This document shows positions 1 through 12,099 of a DNA stretch of 64,000 bases, in pieces. The stretch is from Magnolia sinica. Its lineage: Eukaryota > Streptophyta > Magnoliopsida > Magnoliales > Magnoliaceae. Location: assembly GCF_029962835.1 (NCBI RefSeq), contig NC_080590.1, positions 56,728,001-56,792,000 of the forward strand, in the 5' to 3' direction. The translations under genes were made by a program, and so were the position numbers. Each line of letters starts with the position of its first letter. The first letter of the stretch is position 1. The notes below the pieces were generated by a model, which was given only the letters and a program-made list of their open reading frames with translations, searched no databases and was not told where the DNA came from.

Positions 1-127
1 GCCAGGCCACCGATATTGATGTCCATAAGAAATGGACAACTTTATCATGGTCATAACAGTGGTTCCCACCTTCTAGGGACTCCCGCTCAATATCTGGATA
101 GCTCCGACATAAATACATAAACAAACT
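1..127 (-). repeat. Partial unit of 155-bp minisatellite
   Basis: One incomplete unit of the minisatellite that is tandem in copy B (25060-25600, about 3.5 units) and copy C (55490-55830, about two units). Shared landmarks are 'gtccataggaaatggac', 'tcatcatggtcataacag' and 'gctccgacgcacatccgga', in slightly mutated form. The minus strand stays open in several frames only because the unit lacks stops; I do not regard it as coding. Confidence 0.75.
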
Positions 128-3100
128 AATTAGGAACTTACAACAATAAAAGGTACCAGGTCTTTGAAAAATAAAGTAAATTAATAGGCCAAATATAACT
201 ACTTTAGTTAGAGTAATTCAGCCTTTAGGGAAGAGAATTCCACAATTTTTACAAGATGGAATTTCTTTCTTTAGAAGATGGTCTATGAGCTATAAGAGAT
301 GTTGAATCTGATAAGGAAGATAATGTAATAATATATATAATTCAATGAAAGATAATAAAAATCAACCTACAAAATTTAGCTTAAAAATTAGATTAAGAAA
401 ATTAAAACAATTAGCACAATCAGATTTTTCTACCCACTCTTCAATAGGAAATGATTTCACTTCTGGGTATGAACAAGTGCATGTGTGTGGGTGGGGTGTG
501 ATTTTTTGTTAAAAAGAAAAAACAATTGAGAAGACATGGTTATGGGAATATGAATATGACATGTGTCAAGTCAGCCTTGTGCCATGAATCACCTCTTTAA
601 TCTGGACTAATATGGGAATATGAACTAATATAGATGGGCAATGACGCTTACTCAAATGATGATGGAAATTGGGTCAGTCCACTAAATGGGCACTAGTGAA
701 CTCCAATTGGCTACAAAAAGGAATTGAGTAGATGACATGGTTATGATCATCTTATCATAGCAATTCTAGAGGAAGCCAATGCAATCAAAAGTGCAGTTTT
801 TACCCACACACCCCCCACACACACACACACACACACATTTTACCTTTCAATACTACCAAAAACTGCACCCCTGAATCGCTCACACACGCTATGCAATCTT
901 CACCAACTCATCCAACTAGTAGGAGACTTAATCCCATTTCATACAAGAAATATGGAATGTCCATTTTCCTAACAATTGTAGGAATATGGTCTGTTCCAAG
1001 CAGTCCTTAAAAAACACATGCAACCAAAATTAGCACACTTGATTGATATCCAGATTGATGTAAATAGATGGAGGAACAACTGTACTAATTTTGTGTGGAT
1101 GAAGGTAAAAAAATGTAAGCTTAATTCAAAACTTCTGTGGCCCTTAATTCAAAACTTAATTCTGAACAGTCCTTAAAAGAAAGAGAAAAAAGAAGAAGAA
1201 GACATCATTGCATATAGAGTACAAAGAAGTAGCATAGAGTACAACAAAACCTAACTTCATTGCATGAACATAAAATACATAGCTGAGTTAATTAATTGAA
1301 CTGGGATCTGAGAATTGAAAGTAATAAAAATCAATGTAATTACTAAAAAAATCCAACTTGTCCTATTTTTAAATTTTTTTTACTGAATTCTATTGAATCT
1401 ACCTAGTAGATTTCCTTGTTGATTTTGATTTTTCAAATATAGGTTAACCACGCCAGTTATAAACTTGACATAAAAAAGCTCTAAGCAATAAGTGAATGAA
1501 ATGGCAGCATTGATGCCAATAAAAAACAAATAGCTGAATGAAATGGTAGCATTGATGTGAGAACAAAGCACATACCTTTTTTCTTGAAGCTCTTGCAATG
1601 GCCTTTTATCCATCTAGCAAGGAAGTTGGAAACCGGCACGACTGATGCAGCAAGTCAAGTCAATGGATGGAACTCCACAAGTATACAACCATGCATGATG
1701 GGGAGCAAAGAGTTACTCTGCAATACTCAGGCATAGTAATGTAGAACACATTCAGAAAACAAGTTTGCGAGCTGATATTTAGTTGTAACGAAAAACTATC
1801 ATTAATTCAAACACTTGGACTACATTTAGATGCACAACCAAATCAAACAACAAACATGCGGCTCTTGATCAGGAGGAGAAAAGCAAACCTTAATGACAAC
1901 TCCTACCAATCATAATGACCAAGCTCCCTAGTTATGACCTAAGTGATGCAGGCCATGGATTCAACTGTCACAAAAACATTGTACATTGTTGAAATATGTG
2001 GCGTTGAACATGGAAACAATATACTGACATACCCTATCATTGCCAAATACAGATATGTCCTGTCTATAATAATATGTCGACTATAAAATAAAATAAAATA
2101 AAATAAAAAAAGATCCATTATACTAAACTTTATTAATGAATACTTCATACAACAATACCTCCTAATGCAGGAATAAGTCCAAAGTGAAGCTCAGTCAAAC
2201 CTAGTTGAGCAATAGAGGTAGAAATGCGTGCATGGCAAACCTGTATGGTAAGAACCATCACCTCATACAAAGACATCTCAATCATCAACATCATCATCAT
2301 TAAGCCTTATCCCAACTAATTGGGGTCGGCTACATTAATCCTTTTCCGCCATTCCATTCTAGCAACGACCATTTCATATATAAACCATACAATAAATACA
2401 TGTGAAAAGGAAAAAAAAAAAAAAAACAAAACACATAACACATTAAAGTGACCATGCCAAATACACATATCCAACATAGTCCCTGTCTAAAGCTCACTTA
2501 CATTTGAAGCTTTTGCCCATTCCATTATGCTTGATTTTGCCTTCTCAAGCACCCTCCAAAATTTGCCCACTTATATTTCTGAAGCAACGACTACCTTTCT
2601 CTCCAAAGTAACCACAGACCCACCAATGGAGCCATTCTCCACAAAGCCTTACCTACCTTGCCCAGTAGTTTCACTAGTATTTTTATTTCCCAATTTTCAT
2701 GATATTCTAGTTAGTTATACTTTTCATGGTCTAGTTTTTGAGATTTTAAGCACCACTTTAATTTTATTATTAATAAAACATTTAGCTAAGTTTCAGAAGA
2801 ATTCTATTTCGAATTTAATTTCTTTTAGTTTTGAAAAATAAAGTATCAATAATCTTGCTCTGCCAGAGTATTAAAGTTTCTCTATTTCTAAAAGGCAGAG
2901 AGAGCTTCGTCGAACAGAAGCCCAACAACATGTACCCAATGAAATCACTCGAACCCTTGTTTTTGGATAAAATCCCTTCCGATGTCCTTCATTAAGTCAA
3001 AGTTTTAGCTCCTTCAAGCATATTGCACGGATAAATAAAATTCGTGCATCAGTATACATACAATTGCAAAAATAAAAAATATCCAATCCAGAAGTTGCTC

Positions 3101-3132
3101 TAGTCATGAAGCATAAAAGCTATGGATCTTAC
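128..3132. other. Copy A interior, mostly unassigned
   Basis: AT-rich interior of copy A. A short segment at about 605-720 is homologous to about 57965-58070 in copy C (same 'gatgggcaat', 'cagtccactaaatgggc'), with a possible splice donor GTAAG on the minus strand, so A and C share at least one trapped or ancestral segment. A CA microsatellite lies at about 805-837. A donor-like GTATGT follows 'CAAGAAAAAAG' on the minus strand near 1574. About 2465-2660 has a donor-flanked open stretch on the minus strand that I cannot assign. No intact gene is seen. Confidence 0.5.
2300..2388. repeat. Dispersed plant retroposon tail
   Basis: Contains 'cccaactaattggggtcggc' followed by 'cttttccgccattcc', a phrase I recognise as very widespread in angiosperm genomes, at the tails of non-LTR retroposons. 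A diverged relative ('tagccttgtcccagctattt') lies at about 57017 in copy C. The family is not firmly named (RTE-type LINE tail or SINE). Confidence 0.45.
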
Positions 3133-3261
3133 TTGAAGCAACAAGAAACAAGTTGTCATCGAGCTCGATCTTGGTGGGGAAAACAATGGCAAACCAACGA
3201 GGATAGCGACCATCTTCATCTTTAAGTAGTTTCTTTATATTTGTATGAATAAATTGCAATC
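3133..3261 (-). pseudogene. Trapped host exon, unassigned (copy A)
   Basis: A 129-bp minus-strand segment bordered by a strong acceptor (tttcag at its right edge) and a consensus donor (GTAAG at its left edge), open throughout in one frame. Part of the peptide reads KDEDGRYPRWFAIVFPTKIE. The base composition (codon-like, higher GC) differs from the AT-rich flanks, as expected of a real exon. It looks like a conserved plant protein, but I cannot name the family. It sits in copy A with the same orientation as the UBA exon, so both could be spliced into one transcript from the right end. Exon borders are seen; host origin is inferred. Confidence 0.55.
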
Positions 3262-4601
3262 CTGAAATTTTCAAAGAAGAAGAGCTTATCAAGTTACAAA
3301 GCTTATACACGGTTAAAAAATATAGAGCTATATATCTTTAAAAGGAAAAAAAAAAAAAAAAGATCTACGGTGAACACAAAATACAAACTACAAAATAGAG
3401 CCACATGATCCACTACCATAGCTGCACAAATCAAAGTTACACCACAAAGCCAATACAAGCCAATCAAATAAATACAATATGGCATGTGTAAGATGCTTGG
3501 AGATGAATGGTAAGACAAGTACATATTAGAACCTTGCAATGGTCAATATTTGGATAGTCAAGTTATTTGACAAGTCACATGAATTCTTATCCATCCAATG
3601 TACATAACAAGAAACACAAAGGATGATAAAGGAAAACCAAGAAAGTTAACGAATCAACAAGATCTGAACTACTCCCAAAGGTTCTAATATCATTTCAATA
3701 GCAAAAACTATAAAAGTCCTGTAGTAAACAACCTTAAATATCATACATCATAACCTAAAAGTTCCAACAAAATAATCCTTAATTCAAATAGATCCTCGAC
3801 CATCATTCTCTAAGAATTTTCCAACACAAGGAACCCACTAGCCACTATAAATCAAGGAATAATATAAAACAGGAACTTGCCACATTACAACACTGTTTAA
3901 CAATATAATGACTTTGAAAGTCAAATCAAAAGGGGACTTTTTAATGCAACAATAGTGGCCAAGTAAGACAATTGATCCTACAACTTGGTCCACCAATTTC
4001 CTCATTTTTTTGGACATCACCTAAACTGATTTGTCAAAATGGATAGATTGGGTGGATAAAACACATACATCTGGAACAGTCGAATATATGGGAAACATCA
4101 TGGAATGGAGAAGATTGCGGAGGTAGAGTCTAGCATTTTGTGCTGATTTTGGATATTTTGGTAATGGGAAGTCATTACATGGTGGGGTCGAGTCTATATA
4201 TCACATCATTAGCTGCAAAAAATAAAATAAAATGAAGTGTTGGACCTGTTATGAGCTGATATAATGACCATCACAGCCATTGTACTAGTCAAGCTATCAT
4301 ATATTTGATATATTTAAATTTTTTTTAAAAAAAAACATCACTGTCGTGATGTTCTTTAGGGAAAAAAACAGCCAGCTTTTCAAAACCTTAATAGTGCATA
4401 TGTTCATAGACATCCAGAGAATCATCAAACAAAAACTCATGACGGCAACAATAGTGATTTGGGAAGAAGAAATTGAACTTCTTAGTGAGATACAAACACG
4501 AATTTCATCATCATAGCCTTGTCCGTTCTTATATGGAAGTATCTTTACTATTACAAAATGCAAAGTAGAGATGAAAAGAGAATTCTTATCAATTGCCTCA
4601 C

Positions 4602-4691
4602 CAGAATAATGGAGTGCCTTTGTTGCGCAAGCCATTGGAAATCCCATTGATTCGAGTTCGCCAATCTTACCAACTTCCAAAACAGCCATTT
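4602..4691 (-). pseudogene. Trapped UBA-domain first coding exon (UBX/UBA protein fragment)
   Basis: A 90-bp minus-strand exon after a consensus acceptor (aatttcag), starting two bases later with ATG and ending at a GTGAG donor. The peptide contains ESMGFPMACATKALHYSG, the UBA-domain signature (MGF/Y loop plus the 'ATKAL' helix and 'SG' turn) found near the N terminus of plant UBA/UBX-domain proteins. Such proteins bind ubiquitin and Cdc48. Only about 30 residues are present, roughly the first half of the UBA domain, and the rest of the parent gene is absent. It stops exactly at an exon border, which argues for capture of genomic DNA rather than of a processed mRNA. Domain assignment is confident; the exact parent is not. 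Confidence 0.75.
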
Positions 4692-5596
4692 CTGAAATTA
4701 AAAAGAAGAGATGCCAACGGACTAGAGCTCTATCTCTAATTCATTCAAATTCATAAACTTCAAACAAAGCACTAAGGCTGCATTTGGAGATGTGCAACGA
4801 GGCGGAATCACACCAAGATAACTGACACAAAAATGTTTTAGACAGACATCTTTTCCTTAAGGTGGCTAGAGTTGGACTACCATTATGACTTCTAGACACG
4901 GAGTCAATTAGATACAGTGAGCTTGTAGCAGCATGCATCTACATATTTTTCTTTTTGCTTTTTTCTTTCTTTCTTTTTTTTTGGGGAATTTCTTATACAC
5001 AAATTATATAGAATAACTGAATAAAAGAATACTTATTCCATACACAAACTATGGAATTACTTCTACCCAAATAAGATTTCTCCTGGGCATTTCATCAAAC
5101 ATCTAACAAGCATCATCCAAACAACCAAACTTAATAAGCCCATTTCATCAAATATATAACAAGCATCATGTAATCATACATGCCTTTCTTAAAACAACTT
5201 AATCTAAATCCTTCATTCTTAGTGACACAAACCATACTACATAAGGCCATAAATAAAAATTAATGCCTTCCCAAAAATCAAAGCCAATAGAAAAAAAAAA
5301 CAACATTGGATGTAATAAAAAATCAAAGGAATCGTGGCCTGCAAGATGAATCAACCAGATCTATGAAGACCGTACCTGTACAAATGCCGGCATGAATAAA
5401 AACCTTGAGCATGAAATTTTTTTTGATGAGGCTAGCATTTTAATCCAAAATTAGAATAGATTTCCACTCCATTAACATCGATTTCAAGAATCATGTGATC
5501 AAATCAGAACCCTAACCCTTATCTCAACCCCGTTCGTCAATGCACTCAATGTATTCAACCCCTTGTATGCGGAGATGGGTTACCGAGTTGCTACAA
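4692..5596. other. Copy A interior, unassigned
   Basis: Mostly AT-rich DNA. A minus-strand ATG-led short segment near 5380-5413 ends at a GTACGG donor-like site (peptide MLKVFIHAGICT). It could be the first exon of the transcript that would read through the UBA exon, but it is too short to assign. The open stretch 4741-4938 (minus) resembles no family I know. Confidence 0.3.
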
Positions 5597-5624
5597 TTAA
5601 GCATAGCTAGCAGTCTGATCGAGA

Positions 5625-5670
<46 letters not shown>

Positions 5671-5830
5671 CCTTTTGGGGTTGTGAACTTGTTGTAGCCC
5701 GCGAGAATGGCAGCGAGATTGAGAGAGGGAGAGAGGGAAAGAGAGAGGGTGGGGGAGTGAGAGAGGGAGAGGGCAAGGGCGAGTGAGAGAGGGAGAATGA
5801 GAGGGAGAGTGAAAGCAAGGGCGGGAGTGA
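5597..5830 (-). promoter_or_regulatory. GA-rich block near right end of copy A (putative 5' UTR/promoter)
   Basis: A GA microsatellite (about 5624-5668) and irregular GAGAGGGAG runs extend to about 5815, purine-rich on the plus strand and so CT-rich on the sense (minus) strand. Copies B (33570-33920) and C (63105-63290) have the same kind of block at the same distance from the right terminus. All trapped exons read leftward from it. CT-rich leaders are common in plant 5' UTRs; the promoter role is inferred from position only. Confidence 0.4.
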
Positions 5831-6251
5831 GGGATTTTCAGGGTATTTTACCCAAAAAAGACCCCGTCAATGCTTTTTGCTAGCGCGCCCAATTTGGGCG
5901 TCTTCTCACGGACGGACGCAGACGGTCCGGACAGGGGCTCCATGGGCCTACCATGATGTATTTGGTTAATTCATTCTAATCAATAATTTTAATAAATTAT
6001 TTTAGTTTATGACACCAAATTTCTGGTATATTTAAGGCCCAAGTGGACCACACGATAAGAAGCAACTGTAATTTAATATCCATGTTTCCTACCTTGTGGT
6101 CCACTTGAGCCTTCGAAATAGCTGATTTTTTTTTTTCATCCCCTAACGTAATATTTACAAATTATATAGATGGCTTAGATATAACATATAGTTTTTTTTA
6201 GGCCTCATAAAGCCCCTTACAACACCATTAATTATTAATGGTGTATCACCT

Positions 6252-6351
6252 TTTTAGCTACGGATTAAAACCGTAGCAACTATAGCTAAGGTTTATATCC
6301 GTAGTAAAAAAGTGACGTTGTCTGAATCCTTTGCCCCTTTTTTTGGTAGTG
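6252..6351. repeat. Right terminal/subterminal repeats of CACTA copy A
   Basis: Contains 'agctacggattaaaaccgta' and 'tttatatccgtagt' in inverted arrangement, then 'ttgcccctttttttggtagt' ending in GTG. The same series is at 34309-34407 (B) and, more diverged, 63731-63849 (C). Subterminal arrays of short motifs in both orientations are the transposase-binding region in studied CACTA elements; that role is inferred here. Confidence 0.8.
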
Positions 6352-7757
6352 TTCAAGCAAAGGCTGGAGAGTCGGTTCCATGATGTAGAAGATCTTCAGA
6401 GCAGTTAACAGGAATTTTAGCTTGTCCTGCCACCTAGTGAAATTTGAACCATCTAATCGGTCCAATCGGATCAGATCCTAGTTCATCAATTTGACTGATA
6501 CAACGCTTTCAATGTTCATAAATCACGCTTTAAGATTGTTAGAAAATATTCTGTTGGATACACCAAAAATAAAATAAAATAAAATATGAATTTTGTTTCA
6601 CTAGGATGAATCACGTAAAATGATATGATGTCCTTAAAGTGCAAAGTGCACCAACTAGTGCCACTACAGCTACACTACCCACACCCTCGCCTTCGTCCAC
6701 GCCCGTGCTTGTGCCAGAGCCTGAGTGCATGCGTGCGTGTGTGTGTTCCAGTGTTACGCACTGGAACACGCAACCCAAGCATCTCCATCTCTAAAACATC
6801 TAAGTAAGAATACTACCCACACATCCACATATAAACCCCAAAAAGTTTTCTAACAATTTCGATGTGGGAGTAAAAGCACACATTGCACTTTTTAATTTGA
6901 AATTTTCGAAAACCGTTTTGACGGCAAAATCCCAAAAATTTGAAAATTTGAATATTTTCAAAAAACCACAATTTTTAACACCCATAGCAGCATAATTTAA
7001 AGTGCTCCCAACTCCATTAGGGCATTTAGTCACTATAGTCCATTGATCTAGACTGTTCATTATGCCCAATGTTCATGAGCTACCCTAATCTTAGTCTTTG
7101 CGTAATTCAATCAAACGCTAAACTGATTCCAGTCTTTGCTCAATTCAATTAAAGATAAGGCTACGTGTGTTAGCGAGGCCCGATATTCGGCTGGATAGCA
7201 TTTGCGATTATGATACTGTGGAAATGCCAAAGTCGTACTCAACTCACCTCAAGTTTGATTGAACATGGTGCCCCATTCGATACTAAGACCAAATTCAAAA
7301 ACTTAACCACCCTCTCAACCACCAGTTGTAACAATAGTTTGGCAATTTACAGGAGGGTAGGGGTTAGTCCTTCTGAATGAATTCTTTACCTTGTGTCTTA
7401 ACAACTTCTTCTTTTACCAGTAATTGCAACCTTTGTATTTTTCAATGGAACAAAGATGAACAAATATTCAAACAATAAGAGGCTAGAAACAATGTCAATT
7501 TTATTGATGTATAATGCTCAATACAAACGATAAAGAAATAAATAAACTAGAGAAAAGAAATAGAAATTAGAGATAAATACTTGAATTGCCCGTGTGTACA
7601 GATGATCAAGGTGAATGTTTAACAGGATATAACTAGGGTTTGATCTTCCAAGTAAGGACTCAATTAATTGAGATCTGGCAATTGAAAGTTGTAGAAATTT
7701 ATACTACTCCTAAGTGTACTACAATGATGGCGGTAGACAATAGCGATCTAAGCTATC
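6352..7757. other. Intergenic flank between copy A and the gypsy element
   Basis: No gene recognised. Contains a short GTGC/GTGT-rich stretch near 6700-6750 and AT-rich unique-looking sequence. The CTATC at 7753-7757 is the left target duplication of the gypsy element. The flanks (about 7430-7757 and 13715 onward) should be the two halves of a former contiguous locus. Confidence 0.4.
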
Positions 7758-8482
7758 TAATGTAGAGTAGGTCGCGGACAATTGCATGGCCAAGATGGAT
7801 CAGAAAAGGCCTAGTCGACGATAAAAGTGATTCAAACTATCGGACCTTATATCGGGCACATCTCACAATCCGGAATGAGTTATCGGGCAGAAAAAACATG
7901 ATTTTGGGGTAAAACGATCTACTTTAGCCACCCAACCCTACTATGCCGGGTTCCGCATGCCGAATTTTTGAAATAACCCTTGATTGATGGTCGTTTACCT
8001 ATTTTAATTCCCTTTTTACTATAAATAGTAAGTTTTATTTTAATTATAAATCTTCATCCGTTGGGCTTTAGGAGTTGCACCCAACATGAAAAGAGCTTAA
8101 AATAATTAGGAGAACAACTTGGTGAAGCTAAATAGGACAGTTACTATTTTTGGCCGAAAACCTTGCGCACTAGTAGACATCACAACCGTCTATAAATAGT
8201 TAGTTATTATTTATAGTAAATTGTGAATTCTAAGAGTTTTAGTTGTAGTTTGCTTCTGGTTTCTCCCGTTGCTTGGTATCCCTATTTAAAGGGTTGTGAA
8301 CTCCTTTATTTCATTCACTAATCAATTTCAAATTTTATAGAATTTATTTGCTATTTTGCTCGCTTTCTTTCTCATGGATTTGTGAAGCCTCTGTGAGGAG
8401 TACAGAGAAGTTCCATGGATTTGGAATAGTTATCCTCTTGAGGAAGACGGTGCTCGACCTCATCACGTTCATCCATGTGTTA
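7758..8482 (+). repeat. 5' LTR of Ty3/gypsy fossil
   Basis: About 725 bp, pairing along its length with 13005-13714. The ends are degenerate (TA...TA here, TG...TA in the 3' copy). TATA-like motifs 'actataaatagtaag' and 'ctatttaaaggg' suggest the old promoter. Confidence 0.88.
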
Positions 8483-8500
8483 ATCAGTATCAAAGCGAGG
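8483..8500 (+). other. Primer-binding site (initiator-Met tRNA-like)
   Basis: 'cagtatcaaagcg' directly follows the 5' LTR and matches the plant initiator-Met primer site TGGTATCAGAGC at most positions. Its place right after the LTR edge supports the LTR boundary drawn here. Confidence 0.65.
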
Positions 8501-8764
8501 ATTCCCCTCGGGCCAATGGAAAACAACGAAGGTATGAGCAAAAATCCTGTGGATGGTGAACCAGGGATTTGTGATCTTGCAGAAAGAATGAAAGCTTTCC
8601 ACCGGTAGAGTCAGTTAACCATGCAAGGGCTACATGCAACCCTTTACCATCTTACAAATGCGCTACTTCCGCCCTAAGCCCTAGGCGGTGTTCCACCACC
8701 TATGGTCACTCCACCGTCCATGGTTGCTGTATGACACAACCTTGATTTTTGTAGAGCACTACCA

Positions 8765-9690
8765 GTGGCAAACCATAAGGCTATACTAGATGATTCAAGT
8801 TCTAACGACGAGTACCTTAATGAAGGTTTTGCCCAACGACCAATCCATAGAGGCGATCATCTAGATCGTGTTGAAAGAGACTATCAAGGTAAGGCTGAAC
8901 TTCTTAGTTTTAATAGTTTATTACGCATAGAAGATTTCCTCAATTGGTTAGCTGAAGTAGAGATAATTTTGATTATATGGACGTGCCAGATCATAAAAAG
9001 GGAAAATTGCTAGTGTTTAAATTAAAATCTGGTGATTCTGCATGGTGGGAGCAATTAAAACTCTCACGAGCCCGCCAGAACAAGGTGCCCATCTCATCAT
9101 GGCCACGGATGAGACGTCTTGTTCGATCACGATTTCTCCCCAGTGATTATGAGTAGATATTATTTCAGCAATACTAGAATTGCCGATAAGGAAATTGAAC
9201 CGTCACATATCATACTAAAGAATTTCAGCAGTTGGCAATACGGAACGATCTGTCAGAATCTAAGTCACAGAAGGTTGCATGATTTATAAGAGGGTTATGA
9301 TCTACAATTCAGGATTGAGTTCAGATGCACTCAGTCGGGACCATGGATGAAGTAGTTCGGTTGGCAGGTAGGGCATAAATGTAGCTTGCAAGAGTTTCGA
9401 ATCGGCCTTATCGTTCAACTCCACCCCCTATAATGGGCCCCGCGTAGGATCCAGTGCTGGCACGAGAAAAAGAACCAGTATGAGAAGATCATCAACCTCC
9501 TACAATCGCAAACCATGATACAGGGAGCGGCTCATCTAGGCTTTAACGTATAGCACCCACAATAGCAGGCTCGAGTAGAATTTCAAATCCTTACGTTCGA
9601 CTAAGGTCGAACAATTGTTACCACTGTGGACAACCGAACCACTTATTAAGCACTTGTCCTCAACGTCCCATAGCACACTTGACCATAAAC
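8765..9690 (+). mobile_element. gag remnant with CCHC zinc knuckle (Ty3/gypsy fossil)
   Basis: The gag-like region begins near 8765 (capsid-like stretch around 'RIEDFLNWLAEVE', a retrotransposon-gag feature) and ends with a nucleocapsid zinc knuckle CYHCGQPNHLLSTC near 9619-9660. Gag forms the intracellular particle of LTR retroelements. The region is degenerate and makes no whole protein. Confidence 0.75.
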
Positions 9691-10069
9691 GAAGGGGGCA
9701 CTGAATGTGAGGCCATAAAAGAAGACCCTACCTTTGATGAACATGAACAAGCCACTGAGGAAATAGAAAATGAAGATGAATTTACGGGCGAGGATCGTAG
9801 CGAATCTCTAATTGTGAGGTGATTACTATAGACCCCACGAAAGGAATTACATCCACAACAACATAATATATTTCGTACATAGTGCACTGTTAATAGAAAG
9901 ATCTATGATGTGATCATAGACTGGTAGTAGCGAGAACATCACCTCAAGAGTGATGGTGGACAAGTTGCAGCTACCAACGATAAAACATCCTTCCACTCAA
10001 TTGGTTAGATAAAAAAGGTGGATGAGACCAAAGTAACTAAATAATGCACTATCTCGTTTTCAATTGGTA

Positions 10070-11900
10070 AAAATTATAAGGATCAAATACGTTGTGATAT
10101 GGTTAATATGGAAGCATGCCATATGTTACTCGTTCAACCCTGGCAGTCAGACCATGATGCGACCCATCGAGGATGAGACAATGTCTACATATTCGTCAAT
10201 GATAGTCAAAAAATAATCCTTGCTCCTATGGCACCAGAGAACCTCCCTGAAGCCTTTAAAGTGGAGGGGAGTTCCCTCTTAACCATTCAAGATTTTATGG
10301 AGGAATCCAAAGAAATCGGTAAGGTGTACACCATAGTGGTAAAGGGCGATGAATCACAATCCTCAAACATTCCTTCAAGTTTAAGACTATTACTAAACGA
10401 ATGCAAAGAAGTTTGGCTTGAAGATTTACCTGATGGATTGTCCCGCATGAGGGACATCCAACATCACATAAACCTCATCCCTAGGGCTAGCCTGCCCAAC
10501 CACCCTCATTATCAGATGAGTTTGAAGGAGTATGAGATACTTCAAAGGCAAGTGGAGGAATTCATTCGCAAGGGTCTTTTGAGAGAGCATGAGCCCATAT
10601 GTCGTACCAGCATTATTAACGCTAAAAAAAGATGAAAGCTGGCGCATGTGTATTGATAGCCGGGCAATCAACAAAATTACCATAGAAAATCGGTTCTCAA
10701 TACCACGGTTGGACGACATGCTCAATATGCTAGAAGGGGCCAAGGTGTTCTCTAAACTACACCTAAGGAACGGGTACCATGATTCGTATCCCACCAGTGA
10801 TGAGTGAAAAACGACATTCAAGACCAAGGAAGGGTTGTCTGAGTAGTTGGTCATGCCCTTCAGCCTATCGAACGCACCAAATACTTTTACACATTTGATA
10901 AATCAAGTTTAAAACCGTTCACTGGCCAATTTTTGGCAGTATATTTTGATGACATATTGATATATATCCAGGATAAGACGGATCACAAGAAACATCTCAG
11001 GCAGGTGTTGCATGTCCTACAAATCAATAAGTTGTACCTCAACTTAAAAAAGTATAGTTTTTTAACGGACAACCTATTATTCCTAGCATTTATTATAATG
11101 TCCATGGGCATCCGTGTGAATGATGAAAAGGTGCGAACCATTAGGGAATGTCCGATCCCAACAAACATTCATGAGGTGAGGAGTCTTCACGGGTTGGCGA
11201 CCTTCTATTGTTGATTCGTGTGAAATTTTAGAACAATAGTTATGCTTATTACAGATTGCATGAAGAAAAGACCGTTTCAGTGGACCGATGAAGCTGACAA
11301 GAGCTTTCATAAGATCAAGCATCGTTTGTCCACAAAACTGCTCTTAGGGCTTCCTAATTTTGACAAGTTGTTTGAAGTTGAGTGTGATGCTTCATAAATT
11401 AGAATTGGAGGAGTATTATTATAGGAAGGTAGGCTGGTAGCCTTCTACAACGAGAAGCTCAATGAAGCCCGAAAGAAGTGGTAAACATATGAGTTGAGTT
11501 GTATGCAGTTGTTTAAGTGCTGGGACATTGGCGGCATTATCGGATTCAAAGAGAGTTTGTTCTATACACTAACCATCAAGCATTAAAGTTTATTAATAGT
11601 CAGACTAACGTGAATCATGTGCATGCTAGATGGGTTACATTTTTATAAGAATTCACGTTCATTCTGAAGTACAAGTCAGGGCAGCAGAATAAAGTGGCTA
11701 ATGCACTTAGCCATCATGCATCACTACTTGTTACAATGAGCAACGAGGTGATCAACTTTTACTATCTCAAAGAGATGTATGCCAAGGACGAGGCTTTCAA
11801 AGATTCTTGGGATAAGTGCCAAGAAAGCCACCTCAGTGACCTTCATATATGCAATGGTTTCTTCTTCAAAGGGAATCGATTGTGCATCTCCTAAAGTTCT
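10070..11900 (+). mobile_element. Protease-RT-RNase H remnant (Ty3/gypsy fossil)
   Basis: The protease-RT linker ('ACHMLLVQPWQ' near 10110) is followed by reverse transcriptase blocks: '[12 protein letters not shown]' near 10640, '[20 protein letters not shown]' near 10700, the catalytic box 'YFDDILIY' near 10945, and the thumb and connection. RNase H-like sequence extends to about 11700. Order and motifs are those of Ty3/gypsy pol. The region is broken in many places. Confidence 0.85.
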
Positions 11901-12099
11901 TTGAGAGAGCAGATTATTTAGGAGCTACATGGAGGTGGCCTTGGTGGACACCTTAGGCGAGATAAGAAGTGAGCTCTTATGGAAGAGTGGTATTACTAGC
12001 TGTAATTGGTACATGATGTGGAAAAAGTCATACAATGTTGTCATGTTTGTTAGACCTCTAAGCGGTAATCTTAGAATACGGGCCTCTATACCCCGTTAA

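Larger units (their letters stand above)
1..6351 (-). mobile_element. CACTA-like transposon copy A (right part; left end outside window)
   Basis: Right terminus of an En/Spm-type DNA transposon. The terminus reads, on the minus strand, CACTACCAAAAAAAGGGGC, and is preceded by subterminal inverted motifs of the CTACGGATT...CCGTAG type. The last 470 bases (GCGCGCCC motif, 'gacggtccggacaggggctc', 'caccattaattattaatgg', then the palindromes) are nearly the same as the right end of copy B (33950-34407), and more distantly that of copy C. The window opens inside the 155-bp minisatellite that in B and C follows the telomere-like array, so the left half is off-window. Host-like exon fragments lie on the minus strand, reading away from the GA-rich right end. 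No transposase (TNPD/TNP2-like) was recognised. Called CACTA from the CACTA terminus and the 3-bp target duplications of its sister copies. Confidence 0.85.

Noticed and set aside
1939-2841. Open stretches of 69 and 104 residues in copy A
   Set aside because: AT-rich, hydrophobic by composition, no family or paired splice borders.
5597-5818. 73-residue serine/leucine-rich minus-strand open stretch (MLSLSLSFSLSHS...)
   Set aside because: Translation of a GA/CT microsatellite.
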